In this document: positions 16,592 to 25,274 of the stretch, in pieces
Position numbering within the stretch: the first letter of the stretch is position 1
Layout of the letters: every line of letters begins with the position of its first letter
Program-made: the position numbers and the translations under genes
Assembly (NCBI RefSeq): GCF_019733355.1
Contig: NZ_JAIHLQ010000001.1
Span: 1-64,000, forward strand
Direction: 5' to 3'
Origin: Pseudomonas baetica
GTDB taxonomy: Bacteria; Pseudomonadota; Gammaproteobacteria; Pseudomonadales; Pseudomonadaceae
Length of the DNA: 64,000 bases
The notes under the pieces: model-generated
What the model was told of the DNA's origin: nothing
Database searches by the model: none
What the model saw: only the letters and a program-made list of their open reading frames with translations

Positions 16592-18001
16592 GAGTGCCGC
16601 GATGGCCGCGCCCAGAGCGCGACCGAAAATCTCGGCAACACGGTCGATCTCGGCAGCGGTGATCACCAACGGCGGCAGGAAACGCACCACCGCGCCATGA
16701 CGGCCACCCAGTTCCAGAATCAAGCCACGCTTGAGGCATTCGCGCTGCACCAGTGGCGCCAGGCGCGCAAACGACGGTGGATGGCCGAGCGCATCCGGGG
16801 CGCCATTCGGATCGACCAACTCGACACCAAGCATCAAACCGCGACCACGAACATCGCCCAGTTGCGGGAAATCCCGTTGCAGGATGCGCAGGTGCTCACT
16901 CAAACGCTCGCCCATGGCGGCGGCGTGTTCGCAAACCTTGTGTTCGACCAGATACCGCATGACCGCAGAGCCTGCAGCCATCGCCATCTGATTGCCCCGG
17001 AACGTACCGGCGTGGGCGCCCGGTTGCCAGGTGTCGAGCCAGTCGCGATAGACCACCACCGCCAGCGGCAGACTGCCGCCGATGGCTTTGGACAGCACCA
17101 CCACGTCCGGGGTGATGCCAGCGTGTTCAAAGGCGAACATTTTGCCGGTACGGGCGAAACCGCTCTGGATCTCATCGACAATCAGCGCCACGCCAGCCTT
17201 CTCGGTGATCCGGCGCAAACCGCGCAGCCATTCGATATCGGCGGGGATCACACCGCCCTCGCCCTGCACCGCCTCGACGATCACCGCCGCAGGCAATTGC
17301 ACGCCCGCTTCAGGATCGTTCAGCAGGTTTTCCAGATAGCTCAGGTTTGCCTTCACCCCCGCCGCGCCACCGAGGCCAAACGGGCAACGGTAGTCATACG
17401 GGAACGGCATGAACTGCACGCCGCTGCTGAGCAAAGCCCCCAGCGGTTTTTTCGGCCCCAGGCTGCCCATCAGGCTCAATGCCCCCTGGCTCATGCCGTG
17501 ATAACCGCCGGAGAACGACAGCACCGTGCTGCGCCCGGTGGCGGTGCGCACCAGTTTCAACGCCGCTTCCACCGCGTCAGTGCCGGTCGGGCCGCAGAAC
17601 TGGATCTTCGCTTGCGACGCCAGCGCCGGGGGCAGCAGACCGAACAGATCCTGGACAAACTGATCCTTGACCGGGGTGGTCAGGTCCAGCGTATGCAGCG
17701 GCAATTCATCGGCCAGCACCTGCTGGATCGCCTCGATCACCACTGGATGGTTATGCCCCAGCGCCAGCGTGCCGGCACCGGCCAGGCAGTCGATGAACGT
17801 ACGCCCCTCGACGTCTTCGACATACAAGCCCTTGGCGCGCTTGAGTGCCAGTGGAATGCGGCGTGGATAGCTGCGGGCATTGGATTCCTGCCGGGCCTGA
17901 CGGGCCAGCAATGGCGATTCATTGAACTGATACAAGGTTTCCGCTGGCGCCGAGATGACCCGGGCCGACGACTCTTCGATAAGGCTGGTGGCGACTGACA
18001 T
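16589..18001 (-). CDS. pvdH: PvdH, L-2,4-diaminobutyrate:2-oxoglutarate aminotransferase
   Basis: A 470-residue class III PLP aminotransferase that makes L-2,4-diaminobutyrate from aspartate semialdehyde, the Dab precursor used by PvdL and peptide-chain synthetases. Visible features: [16 protein letters not shown] (cofactor phosphate binding), [22 protein letters not shown] (PLP-pairing aspartate), [14 protein letters not shown] (Schiff-base lysine) and [13 protein letters not shown]. Start chosen at the ATG at 17999-18001 ([12 protein letters not shown]), the family start; the open frame upstream is not conserved. Exact iron-starvation box about 100 bp upstream. Confidence 0.93.
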   Translation of the reverse strand: MSVATSLIEESSARVISAPAETLYQFNESPLLARQARQESNARSYPRRIPLALKRAKGLYVEDVEGRTFIDCLAGAGTLALGHNHPVVIEAIQQVLADELPLHTLDLTTPVKDQFVQDLFGLLPPALASQAKIQFCGPTGTDAVEAALKLVRTATGRSTVLSFSGGYHGMSQGALSLMGSLGPKKPLGALLSSGVQFMPFPYDYRCPFGLGGAAGVKANLSYLENLLNDPEAGVQLPAAVIVEAVQGEGGVIPADIEWLRGLRRITEKAGVALIVDEIQSGFARTGKMFAFEHAGITPDVVVLSKAIGGSLPLAVVVYRDWLDTWQPGAHAGTFRGNQMAMAAGSAVMRYLVEHKVCEHAAAMGERLSEHLRILQRDFPQLGDVRGRGLMLGVELVDPNGAPDALGHPPSFARLAPLVQRECLKRGLILELGGRHGAVVRFLPPLVITAAEIDRVAEIFGRALGAAIAAL

Positions 18002-18103
18002 CTCTCGACCCCTCAATTGGCTATGAATAGCGACCAAAACAGCACACCCGACAGTTACGCACTCCCGTCACGGGGCGCACTTGCAGGTTTTCCTGTTCTG
18101 GAA

Positions 18104-18127
18104 ACGCTTAAGCGAGGTGAGGATTTA
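18104..18127 (-). promoter_or_regulatory. PvdS iron-starvation box for pvdH
   Basis: On the minus strand TAAATCC begins the motif (TAAAT at 18123-18127) and CGT is at 18104-18106, with exactly 16 bases between. This is the full TAAAT-N16-CGT motif recognised by the sigma factor PvdS, and it lies 103 bp before the pvdH start. Confidence 0.87.
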
Positions 18128-18144
18128 GGCCCTTGATCGACTCG

Positions 18145-18630
18145 TCATCCGGGCAACGGCAGCGGCTTGTACATGGGTAGGACCTGCAAGCCTTGGTGTG
18201 CCAGGGATGGTTCAGATTCGTGATACCCCAGATGACGATAAAAGGCTTCACCGGTGCGAGTGCTGTTGAGGTGGGCGTGAAGCGCCCCCCGAACCCGCAG
18301 CCAGCCTTCAAGATCACTCATCAACGCCCGCCCCACGCCACGGCGAAAGGATTGCGGCTGTACATAGCAGAACACAATGTCGCCGCTGACCCGGGCCATG
18401 CCGACACCGACCGGTTTGTCCGCAAGCAAAGCGACACTCAAGTAGAAGTGCGGATCGGCGAGCCGGGCACTGATGACGTCGGCGCAATGCTGCCGGGTCC
18501 AGCCACTGACAAGCGGCGGGTCATTGCGATGATCGAGCGCACAACCGAAACGGATCGAATGTTCGATGATACGGCTGATGATTCCGACGTCGGCCAGAAT
18601 GGCCGGACGAATGCAGATGGGTGCTTCCAT
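18145..18630 (-). CDS. GNAT-family N-acetyltransferase
   Basis: A 161-residue single-domain acetyltransferase. The acetyl-CoA pyrophosphate loop is FRRGVGRALMSDLEGW (near residues 94-109), preceded by the beta strand DIVFCYVQPQS and followed by TRTGEAFYRHLGYHE, the typical C-terminal helix and strand. Substrate unknown. It lies just upstream of the pvdH promoter region and points the same way, but pvdH has its own PvdS box, so a link to siderophore synthesis is not implied. Confidence 0.78.
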   Translation of the reverse strand: MEAPICIRPAILADVGIISRIIEHSIRFGCALDHRNDPPLVSGWTRQHCADVISARLADPHFYLSVALLADKPVGVGMARVSGDIVFCYVQPQSFRRGVGRALMSDLEGWLRVRGALHAHLNSTRTGEAFYRHLGYHESEPSLAHQGLQVLPMYKPLPLPG

Positions 18631-18739
18631 GGCGCAGTTCCCTCAATCCATTGAGTCAAAGCTGGGGTGACCTTAACCCCAAGCCAGCCGGATAGCGAAC
18701 GCCGAGAAGTTACATTTGATGAGCCAAAACACTGATCCT

Positions 18740-18834
18740 TTGTGGGAGCGGGTTTGCTCGAGAAGGTGTTGTGTCAGTCGACATCAATATCAACTGATCA
18801 GACGCCTTCACGAGCAAGCCCGCACCCACAGGGA
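18740..18834. repeat. REP pair (inverted REP elements)
   Basis: Two REP-type units in inverted orientation, TGTGGGAGCGGGTTTGCTCG at 18741-18760 and CGAGCAAGCCCGCACCCACA at 18811-18830, are separated by about 50 bp. They fill the gap between the GNAT gene and the convergent end of the histidine kinase. Confidence 0.85.
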
Positions 18835-18846
18835 TTCATGCTGGAT

Positions 18847-20172
18847 TCAGGCCGGTTGTAACGGCATGGTCAGTTCAACCCGCAACCCGTCCGGGCGGCT
18901 GTCGAAATGCAGCGCGCAGTCGCAACGCTGGACGATTGCCTGAACAATCGCCAGACCCAGGCCGCAGCCCGTGCTCTGGCCGTTGCGCCAGAAGCGCTGG
19001 GTCAGATGCTGCAGATCGTTCTGCGCAATGCCGGGACCGTGGTCACGCACGACAAAGCGTACACGGTTGCCGATGGTTTCCAGGCTCACCTCGACCGCAC
19101 AGTCCTCGGGCGTATGGCGCAGGGCGTTGTCGAGCAGATTGCGCAGCGCGGCAATCGACAGCACCGCTGGCATTTGCAATGGCGCTGCCGAGAGATTGGC
19201 CGGCAACTTCAATTCGATCCGCTGACGTTCACCACCCGTGGCGTCCTGAATGGCGAGTCTGGCCACTTGTTCGGCGCTGCATTGCGAGCCGTCATCAAAC
19301 GAGAGACTGCCCTCAACCCGCGCCAGCAACAGCAACTGCTCAAGCGTGCGATGCAAGCGATCAGCGCCCTCCTCGGCCCGTGCCAGCGACTGATCGCGGG
19401 CACTGCCGTCGGTCATGCGTGCCACTTGCAGGTGCGTCTTGATCGCCGTCAGCGGGCTGCGCAGTTCGTGGGCCGCGTCTCCGGTCAGGCGACGTTCACG
19501 TTCGATGGTCTTGCCGATGCGCTGGAACAACTGATTCTGGGTGTCGAGCAAAGGCTTCAGTTCGCTGGGAAACGACTGCAACTGCAACGGCTCAAGCGAA
19601 TCGGCATTACGCCGCATCAAGGCTTCGCGCAGACGGTTGAGCGGCGCCAGCCCTTGGCCGATCCCCAGCCACAGCAGGCACAGACATCCGAGTAACGCCA
19701 CCCCCACCGGCACCGACGCCGCCAGCAGGATCGACATGTTCAGGGCTTCGCGCTCAATCTGCCGGTCCGCCGTGGTGATCCGCACGTCGCCCCGGGCGAG
19801 GGTGAAACTGCGCCACGGCGCGCCGTCGATCATCTGGTCGTGGAAGCCCATTTTCTCGGCCTCCAGCGCTTGTTCAGGATGGTTGTGACTGCGGGCAAGA
19901 ATCTCCCCGCGCAGCGAACTGACCTGACAGGCCATGCCGCCGGGAATGTTCAGTTGCTCGGCACTGAAATGGGTGCCCTCGCCTTTGCTCGGCAAGGCTG
20001 GCAATTGCTCCAGCAGCCCGGCAACCATGCGCGCTGAAGCCACCAGACGCTGGTCGAGGGAAAACATCATCTGATTGCGCAGATCGCTGAGCATCCAGGC
20101 CGCTGCCAACGCCCAGATCAGCGCAAACGCAGCGCCGAGGGTCAGGCTCAGGCGCAATCGCAGGCTCATCAC
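18847..20172 (-). CDS. dsbS: Sensor histidine kinase DsbS (QseC-like)
   Basis: A 441-residue membrane kinase: TM1 about 7-30, a periplasmic sensor of roughly 115 residues containing a single cysteine in GGMACQVSS, TM2 about 148-172, HAMP, then HisKA with H235 in AAHELRSPL, N-box LLDNALRHTPEDC, and DHGPGIA and GCGLGLAIV ATP-binding boxes. It overlaps the response regulator gene by 4 bp. The pair next to dsbD-dsbE-dsbG corresponds to PA2480-PA2479, reported as the copper-sensing DsbRS system that controls dsb genes. The ligand is not shown by sequence. Confidence 0.85.
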   Translation of the reverse strand: MMSLRLRLSLTLGAAFALIWALAAAWMLSDLRNQMMFSLDQRLVASARMVAGLLEQLPALPSKGEGTHFSAEQLNIPGGMACQVSSLRGEILARSHNHPEQALEAEKMGFHDQMIDGAPWRSFTLARGDVRITTADRQIEREALNMSILLAASVPVGVALLGCLCLLWLGIGQGLAPLNRLREALMRRNADSLEPLQLQSFPSELKPLLDTQNQLFQRIGKTIERERRLTGDAAHELRSPLTAIKTHLQVARMTDGSARDQSLARAEEGADRLHRTLEQLLLLARVEGSLSFDDGSQCSAEQVARLAIQDATGGERQRIELKLPANLSAAPLQMPAVLSIAALRNLLDNALRHTPEDCAVEVSLETIGNRVRFVVRDHGPGIAQNDLQHLTQRFWRNGQSTGCGLGLAIVQAIVQRCDCALHFDSRPDGLRVELTMPLQPA

Positions 20173-20849
20173 TTGTTCTGATCTCCACCATCGGCCGGCC
20201 CGAGGCGATAGCCCAGCCCTCGCACGGTTTCGACTATGCCTTTGCCGAGTTTGCTGCGCAGGTGGTGGATATGCACGTTCAGCGCGTTGCTTTCCAATTC
20301 ATCATTGAAACCGTAGACGCTGTCTTTCAATTGTTCGGTGGAAAGCACTCGGCCCCGGTTGTGCAGGAGGGCTTGCAGCAGCGATTGTTCGCGTCGCGAC
20401 AAATCCACCGGTTGCCCCGCCAGGGTGGTTTCACGGCTGCTCGGGTCGTAGGTCAGCGCACCGTGTTCGATCAGGTTGACGCTGCGCCCGGCCACTCGAC
20501 GCAGCAAGGTTTGCAGACGCGCAAAAAGCTCACGCAGGTCAAACGGTTTGAGCAAGTAATCGTCAGCGCCGGCCTGCAAACCGTTGACGCGGTCGGTGAC
20601 CGAATCGCGCGCAGTCAGAATCAGCACGGGAATCTCCAGGCCTTGTTGGCGTAGCTGCTGCAACAATTTGAGGCCATCTTCGTCGGGCAGGCCGAGATCA
20701 AGCACCATCACGTCAAACTCGGCGACCTTGAGTATCGCCCGCGCCTTGGACGCGGTGTTGACGTGCTCCACAGTCAAGCCCTGGGCAGTGAGACCGGCGA
20801 CGATACCGCTGGCGATCAACTCATCGTCTTCACAAACCAGTACGTGCAT
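20169..20849 (-). CDS. dsbR: OmpR-family response regulator DsbR
   Basis: A 226-residue regulator with an N-terminal receiver (D8/D9, phosphoacceptor D51 in VLDLGLPDED, K in YLLKPFDL) and a C-terminal winged helix (ETTLAGQPVDLSRREQSLLQALL ... VHIHHLRSKLG ... TVRGLGYRL). The closest recognisable group is the PmrA/QseB type. It is transcribed with its kinase. A direct repeat phased by 11 bp lies before dsbD, and an imperfect copy before dsbR itself, the pattern expected for an OmpR-family dimer (see 22605-22624 and 20891-20905). Confidence 0.87.
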   Translation of the reverse strand: MHVLVCEDDELIASGIVAGLTAQGLTVEHVNTASKARAILKVAEFDVMVLDLGLPDEDGLKLLQQLRQQGLEIPVLILTARDSVTDRVNGLQAGADDYLLKPFDLRELFARLQTLLRRVAGRSVNLIEHGALTYDPSSRETTLAGQPVDLSRREQSLLQALLHNRGRVLSTEQLKDSVYGFNDELESNALNVHIHHLRSKLGKGIVETVRGLGYRLGPADGGDQNK

Positions 20850-20890
20850 GGCAACTCCCTGAGCAAAAAACGTGAGTGAAGCAAGCGAGG

Positions 20891-20905
20891 ATTAAGCGGC
20901 AATTA
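20891..20905 (-). promoter_or_regulatory. Candidate DsbR autoregulatory repeat
   Basis: On the minus strand, a TAAT core at 20902-20905 and another within CTTAATC at 20891-20894 lie 11 bp apart, about 45 bp before the dsbR start. The second half differs by one base from the half-sites at dsbD; the first is weaker. Suggested as an imperfect DsbR site. Confidence 0.4.
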
Positions 20906-21118
20906 TGGCGATCCCCGATGGTGACGCAAAGCACAGTGAACAATCGAGTGGGCATGCGCCCTGTGATCGCCCACTCCAATAGTCAGATGTCGCGCAAGAT
21001 CATTTCCATCCAGCGTTTCCAGAAATAAAAAACCACACCTTTTCACTACATACAAATAACGTTTCCAGATAGTTTGAACACGCTTCAAAAAACAACCCTA
21101 ACTAAATGGACTTAAAAC

Positions 21119-21811
21119 ATGCCTCAATTAAAAAATTTCGTCGCCGTCGACTGGCGCTCTGGCCCTGACCGCATTTATTTTTTCTTTAAGGACACCGACA
21201 CTTATTCTCGATTCGATATCGGCGATCGACAAGTGCCGGACGGTTATCCCGGCCCCACTGAAGGCAGTTGGGACAAGTTCGACCCGTACACCAAACACTT
21301 GCGCTTCGGCTTCACCACCACGTCACTGGGTTTTAACGCCGGTGGCGACGAAGATATCGCCTGGCTGTTCTTCTACAACGGCGACACACCGACAGTCTGC
21401 AAGTACAACCAGGATGAAGATAAAGTGTCGGGTATTTACAAACTGGCCGACACGCTCTGGAAGCCGATACTTCCTTACTTTGACAAGATCATTACCGGCA
21501 CATGGGCAGAGATTACTGGCCATTCTTTCCTGTTCAGATTCATCCTCAATGACGGGCATTACCTGACGTTCGACTACAGAGCAAAAACACTGACCCGCAA
21601 TGCTTTGGGCCAGCAGAGACTGGGCGCCCTTATTCCTTATAAAAACCGGATCATCACCGGCGCACAAAATGATCGAACTTTCGCTGACAGCTATTGGTAT
21701 ATCTTCCTGACCGGCAACCAATACCTTGTTTACAACATACAGACAGACCGGCTCGTCTCCGGCCCGCACAATATCAATGAAACCAATTGGCCGGGACTGC
21801 TGCGCGACTGA
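21119..21811 (+). CDS. Hemopexin-fold (photopexin-like) protein A
   Basis: A 230-residue protein of four tandem hemopexin-like blades, each with a YxFF or WLFF strand and an aromatic YSRFD-type continuation: blades start near IYFFFKDTDTYSRFD (residue 19), AWLFFYNGDTPTV, FLFRFILNDGHYLTF and YWYIFLTGNQYLVY, closing with WPGLLRD. There is no signal peptide. Bacterial examples include the photopexins of Photorhabdus; their ligands are uncertain. It is followed 76 bp later by a clear paralogue, and the pair interrupts the space between dsbR and dsbD. AT-rich upstream DNA suggests acquisition. Function is not known. Confidence 0.75.
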   Translation: MPQLKNFVAVDWRSGPDRIYFFFKDTDTYSRFDIGDRQVPDGYPGPTEGSWDKFDPYTKHLRFGFTTTSLGFNAGGDEDIAWLFFYNGDTPTVCKYNQDEDKVSGIYKLADTLWKPILPYFDKIITGTWAEITGHSFLFRFILNDGHYLTFDYRAKTLTRNALGQQRLGALIPYKNRIITGAQNDRTFADSYWYIFLTGNQYLVYNIQTDRLVSGPHNINETNWPGLLRD

Positions 21812-21887
21812 ACCTGTGTGTGGCAGCCGCCGTACAAACAAACCTTAAAGCAGCAAACTTACCGCTTTTATATGAATGGAATCAGAC

Positions 21888-22580
21888 ATGCCTGAATTAA
21901 AAAATTTTGTCGCTGTGGACTGGCGCGCAGGAAAAGACCGGATTTATTTTTTCTTCAAAGACACCAATACCTACTCACGCTTCAACATCGGTGACAATGA
22001 AGTACCGGCGGGTTACCCCTCACCTGTCGAGGGCAGTTGGGATACTCTCAATGACGTAAAGAACCTGCGCTTCGGCTTCACAACAACCGGATTCCCTCGC
22101 AAGAGCGTATTGTTCGACGACCGCGATATTCTGTGGTTGTTCTCTTATCAGAATAAAACTCCAGTGGTGACGTGGTACAACCAGGATACCGATAAAGTCA
22201 TGGGCCAACAGTACGTTGAACATTCAATGTGGCATCGCCTGCAACCTTATTTTGAGCGGATTGTCGGAGGTACCTGGTGGCCACGTCCCGCAAACGACAA
22301 ATATTTCCGGTTTCTGTTAAGCGATGGCACCACCGTCAGCGCCAACCTGGAACGCGACACTATTTGTCACGACACGATCAACGAAAATAACTGGCCCGGC
22401 TTGTCGCGCTATAAACATCGAATTATTTCCGTTGCACAAAATGATCGAACGTCAGACAGTTCGGTGCTTTACATCTTCCTGACTAACCACGAGTACCTGA
22501 GATACGACATGAGCAAGTCACGAACGTACGGCCCAAAGTCGGTCAATGACGGTACGTGGCCAGGACTGTTGCGTGACTGA
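21888..22580 (+). CDS. Hemopexin-fold (photopexin-like) protein B
   Basis: A 230-residue paralogue of the preceding protein, sharing the start MPxLKNFVAVDWR, the IYFFFKDTxTYSRF first blade, PYF-I-GTW in the middle, IIS/TVAQNDRT and the WPGLLRD end. Again four blades, no signal peptide. The start at 21888 is chosen to match its sister; an in-frame ATG lies 4 codons upstream. Tandem duplication and later divergence are evident. The two are probably co-transcribed and might form a heterodimer or a concatenated propeller. Confidence 0.75.
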   Translation: MPELKNFVAVDWRAGKDRIYFFFKDTNTYSRFNIGDNEVPAGYPSPVEGSWDTLNDVKNLRFGFTTTGFPRKSVLFDDRDILWLFSYQNKTPVVTWYNQDTDKVMGQQYVEHSMWHRLQPYFERIVGGTWWPRPANDKYFRFLLSDGTTVSANLERDTICHDTINENNWPGLSRYKHRIISVAQNDRTSDSSVLYIFLTNHEYLRYDMSKSRTYGPKSVNDGTWPGLLRD

Positions 22581-22604
22581 CTGGCCAGGAGGCGTCACAG
22601 GGCG

Positions 22605-22624
22605 CGGTTAATCATCGGTTAATC
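22605..22624 (+). promoter_or_regulatory. Direct repeat CGGTTAATC x2, candidate DsbR box at dsbD
   Basis: Two identical copies of CGGTTAATC (22605-22613 and 22616-22624) are spaced exactly 11 bp apart, one helical turn, 47 bp before the dsbD ATG. They overlap where a -35 element would be, relative to a CATTCT -10-like hexamer at 22634-22639. TTAA-N7-TTAA with this phasing is the PmrA/OmpR-family site type, so this is the likely binding site for DsbR. Confidence 0.65.
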
Positions 22625-22671
22625 GCGACCGCCCATTCTGCGCTTCACTTGCACAGGGACAAGGCTCCTAC

Positions 22672-24405
22672 ATGCGTCATTTCTTTCTACTGTTTGCGCT
22701 CTTGATCTCGGGCCTTGCCCAGGCCGGGAACAATCCATTTGAAACAAAACCCGAGTTTTTGCCGGTCGACAAAGCATTCGTCCTTACATCCGAGCGCCTG
22801 GAGTCCGGTGAGAACCAACTGTTCTGGCAGATCGCCGACGGTTATTACCTCTACCAGAAGCGCCTGAAATTCGACGGGCTGACCGCCGAACAACAACCGT
22901 TGCTGCCTGAAGGCGAATCCCACAGCGATGAGTTTTTCGGTGAACAACCGGTCTATCGTCAAGGGCTTGAGGTGAAGATCCCGGCGGCGGCTACCGGCCA
23001 GATCAAAGTCAGTTACCAAGGCTGTGCCGATGCCGGTTTGTGTTATCCACCGCAAACCCGGGTGATTGACCTGGGCGGTAAAGCGGCCGTGGCGACAGGC
23101 GCAGAAGCTCCGGATCAAGCCTTGGCCAGCAGCCTGCAACAACGGGCGCTGGGCTGGAGCCTGCTGGTGTTTTTCGGCCTCGGCCTGCTGTTGGCATTCA
23201 CCCCCTGTACGCTGCCGATGCTGCCCATTCTGGCCGGGATGATTGTCGGCAGTGGTGCGACGCCACGCCGGGGTTTCGCGCTGGCCAGCAGTTATGTGAT
23301 CTGCATGGCACTGGTGTATGCAGCGATGGGCGTGATTGCCGCACTGCTGGGGGCGAACCTGCAGGCCTGGTTGCAAAATCCGTGGTTGCTGGGCGCCTTC
23401 GCCGCCGTGTTTGTGGTGCTGGCATTGCCGATGTTTGGTTTCTTTGAATTGCAATTGCCGGTCGCGCTGCGGGACCGACTGGAACACGCTTCGCGCAGCC
23501 GCACCGGTGGCAGCCTGATTGGCGCAGGTGTACTCGGCGCGCTGTCCGGTTTGCTGGTCGGCCCATGCATGACCGCGCCACTGGCCGGTGCGCTGCTGTA
23601 CATCGCGCAGAGCGGTAACGCACTGCATGGCGGTCTGATTCTGTTCTCGCTGGGGATCGGCATTGGCGTACCGCTGTTGCTGCTGGTGACAGTCGGCAAT
23701 CGCTTCCTGCCAAAACCCGGTGACTGGATGAACCTGCTCAAAGGCGTATTCGGCTTCCTGTTCCTCGCCACCGCATTGTTGATGTTGCGCCCGGTGCTGG
23801 ACCCGTCGTTGTGGCAGGGTTTGTGCGGTGCCCTGTTGTTGATCGCCGCTTATAGCGCCTGGAAGCAATCCGACGGTTATGGCCGGGTTGCCCAGATGTT
23901 CGGTGCCACGTCCTTGCTGCTCGGGTTGTGGGGCAGTTTGATGGTGATCGGCGCCGCTGGCGGCAGCGACGATCCGTACCAGCCGTTGCAGGTCTACAGC
24001 GCCGGCCGTGTCACCAACGCAGCAACGAGTGGCCATGACGCGTTCACCACTCTCAAGGATCCGGCGGCACTGCAACGCGAACTTGATACCGCCAAGGCCC
24101 AGGGCCAGTGGGTGCTGCTCGATTACTACGCCGACTGGTGCGTGTCGTGCAAAGTCATGGAAAAGCAGGTGTTCGGCAAGGACAAGGTGATGCAGGCACT
24201 GAGCGATGTGCGCCTGCTGCGACTGGATGTCACCGCTGACAACGCCGCCAGCCGTGAACTGCTCGCTCGCTTCAAAGTACCGGGGCCACCCAGCTTCGTG
24301 TGGATCGGCGCCGACGGCGAGGAACGTCGTAGCCAGCGCATTACCGGCGAAGTCGATGCCGATACGTTCCTGCAACGCTGGACCGCCACCAGGGACGCCA
24401 ACTGA
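22672..24405 (+). CDS. dsbD: Thiol:disulfide interchange protein DsbD
   Basis: A 577-residue inner-membrane electron carrier that moves reducing power from cytosolic thioredoxin to periplasmic Dsb proteins. Signal peptide (about 1-18), periplasmic alpha domain with the pair in GCADAGLCYPP, eight-helix core with the two redox cysteines in AFTPCTLPMLP and VGPCMTAPL, and a C-terminal thioredoxin-like gamma domain with WCVSC (C490, C493). Length fits full DsbD. It corresponds to the second DsbD (PA2478) rather than the housekeeping copy. It overlaps the next gene by one base. Confidence 0.92.
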   Translation: MRHFFLLFALLISGLAQAGNNPFETKPEFLPVDKAFVLTSERLESGENQLFWQIADGYYLYQKRLKFDGLTAEQQPLLPEGESHSDEFFGEQPVYRQGLEVKIPAAATGQIKVSYQGCADAGLCYPPQTRVIDLGGKAAVATGAEAPDQALASSLQQRALGWSLLVFFGLGLLLAFTPCTLPMLPILAGMIVGSGATPRRGFALASSYVICMALVYAAMGVIAALLGANLQAWLQNPWLLGAFAAVFVVLALPMFGFFELQLPVALRDRLEHASRSRTGGSLIGAGVLGALSGLLVGPCMTAPLAGALLYIAQSGNALHGGLILFSLGIGIGVPLLLLVTVGNRFLPKPGDWMNLLKGVFGFLFLATALLMLRPVLDPSLWQGLCGALLLIAAYSAWKQSDGYGRVAQMFGATSLLLGLWGSLMVIGAAGGSDDPYQPLQVYSAGRVTNAATSGHDAFTTLKDPAALQRELDTAKAQGQWVLLDYYADWCVSCKVMEKQVFGKDKVMQALSDVRLLRLDVTADNAASRELLARFKVPGPPSFVWIGADGEERRSQRITGEVDADTFLQRWTATRDAN

Positions 24406-25274
24406 TGCTGACCTTCACTCTCGGCACTTTTGCCATCGCGCTTAATCACCTGCTGCTGATCAGTGCATTGGCACTGGCGACCTTTGTTGGCTGGCGGGTG
24501 GCCAAACGTGGTGGTGATAACCCCGAGTCAGCGTTGTTCAGCCTGTTTCTGCTCGGCATACTCGCGGCTCGCGTCGCATTTGTCGCGATGTACTGGAGCC
24601 ACTATCGCAATGATCCGTGGCAGATCATCGACCTGCGCGATGGTGGTTTCCTTGCCTGGCCTGGGGTGATCGTATTGCTGCTGGCTGCGCTGTATCGCGG
24701 CTGGCGTCGCCCGGGATCGCGTCGACCGCTGGGGTTCGGCGTCGCCAGCGGCGTGGCATTCTGGCTGCTGGCGACGCTGTCGTTGAATATCTACGAACAA
24801 GGTACCCGCTTGCCGGACATCTCCCTGCGCAACGCGGCCGGAGAGACCATCAAACTCAGCGACTATCAGGGCGGGCCACTGGTGATCAACCTGTGGGCGA
24901 CCTGGTGCCCGCCCTGCCGGCGGGAGATGCCGGTACTGGAAAGTGCCCAACAGCAACGCCCCGATTTGACCTTTCTCTTCGTCAATCAGGCCGAAAGCAT
25001 GCAGAGCGTGGCCACGTTTCTCGAAACACAGGGCCTGAGCCTGAGCAACGTGTTGTTCGACCGTGGCGGCCGCCTGGGTCAGGCCGTGGGTTCCATGGCA
25101 TTACCGACTACCCTGTTCTATAGCCCTGACGGCCGGCTGTTGGCCAGTCATCTGGGCGAGCTGTCCAACGCCAGCCTGGCCCGCGCCCTGGAAAACTTCG
25201 ACGTCCCGAACCGAGCCACTGGCCCGGCCACCTCTGCAAGGAAACTGCCATGCACCGCCTCCGCCACCTGCTGA
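24405..25274 (+). CDS. dsbE: Lgt-like membrane domain fused to TlpA/DsbE thioredoxin
   Basis: A 289-residue protein with two parts. The N-terminal 130 residues contain about four helices and resemble part of prolipoprotein diacylglyceryl transferase (ILAARVAFVAMYW, DLRDGGFLAWPGVIV). The C-terminal part is a periplasmic thioredoxin domain with NLWATWCPPCRRE (C168, C171) and cis-proline in SMALPTTLFY. It likely receives electrons from DsbD and acts on periplasmic thiols, as PA2477 does. The gene starts on the dsbD stop (TGATG) and overlaps dsbG by 25 bp, so the three are translated as a coupled unit. Confidence 0.83.
   Translation: MLTFTLGTFAIALNHLLLISALALATFVGWRVAKRGGDNPESALFSLFLLGILAARVAFVAMYWSHYRNDPWQIIDLRDGGFLAWPGVIVLLLAALYRGWRRPGSRRPLGFGVASGVAFWLLATLSLNIYEQGTRLPDISLRNAAGETIKLSDYQGGPLVINLWATWCPPCRREMPVLESAQQQRPDLTFLFVNQAESMQSVATFLETQGLSLSNVLFDRGGRLGQAVGSMALPTTLFYSPDGRLLASHLGELSNASLARALENFDVPNRATGPATSARKLPCTASATC

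Noticed and set aside
22687-24375. A 562-codon minus-strand frame opposite dsbD.
   Set aside because: Rich in Gln, His and Ala with no domain; dsbD on the other strand has all redox motifs.
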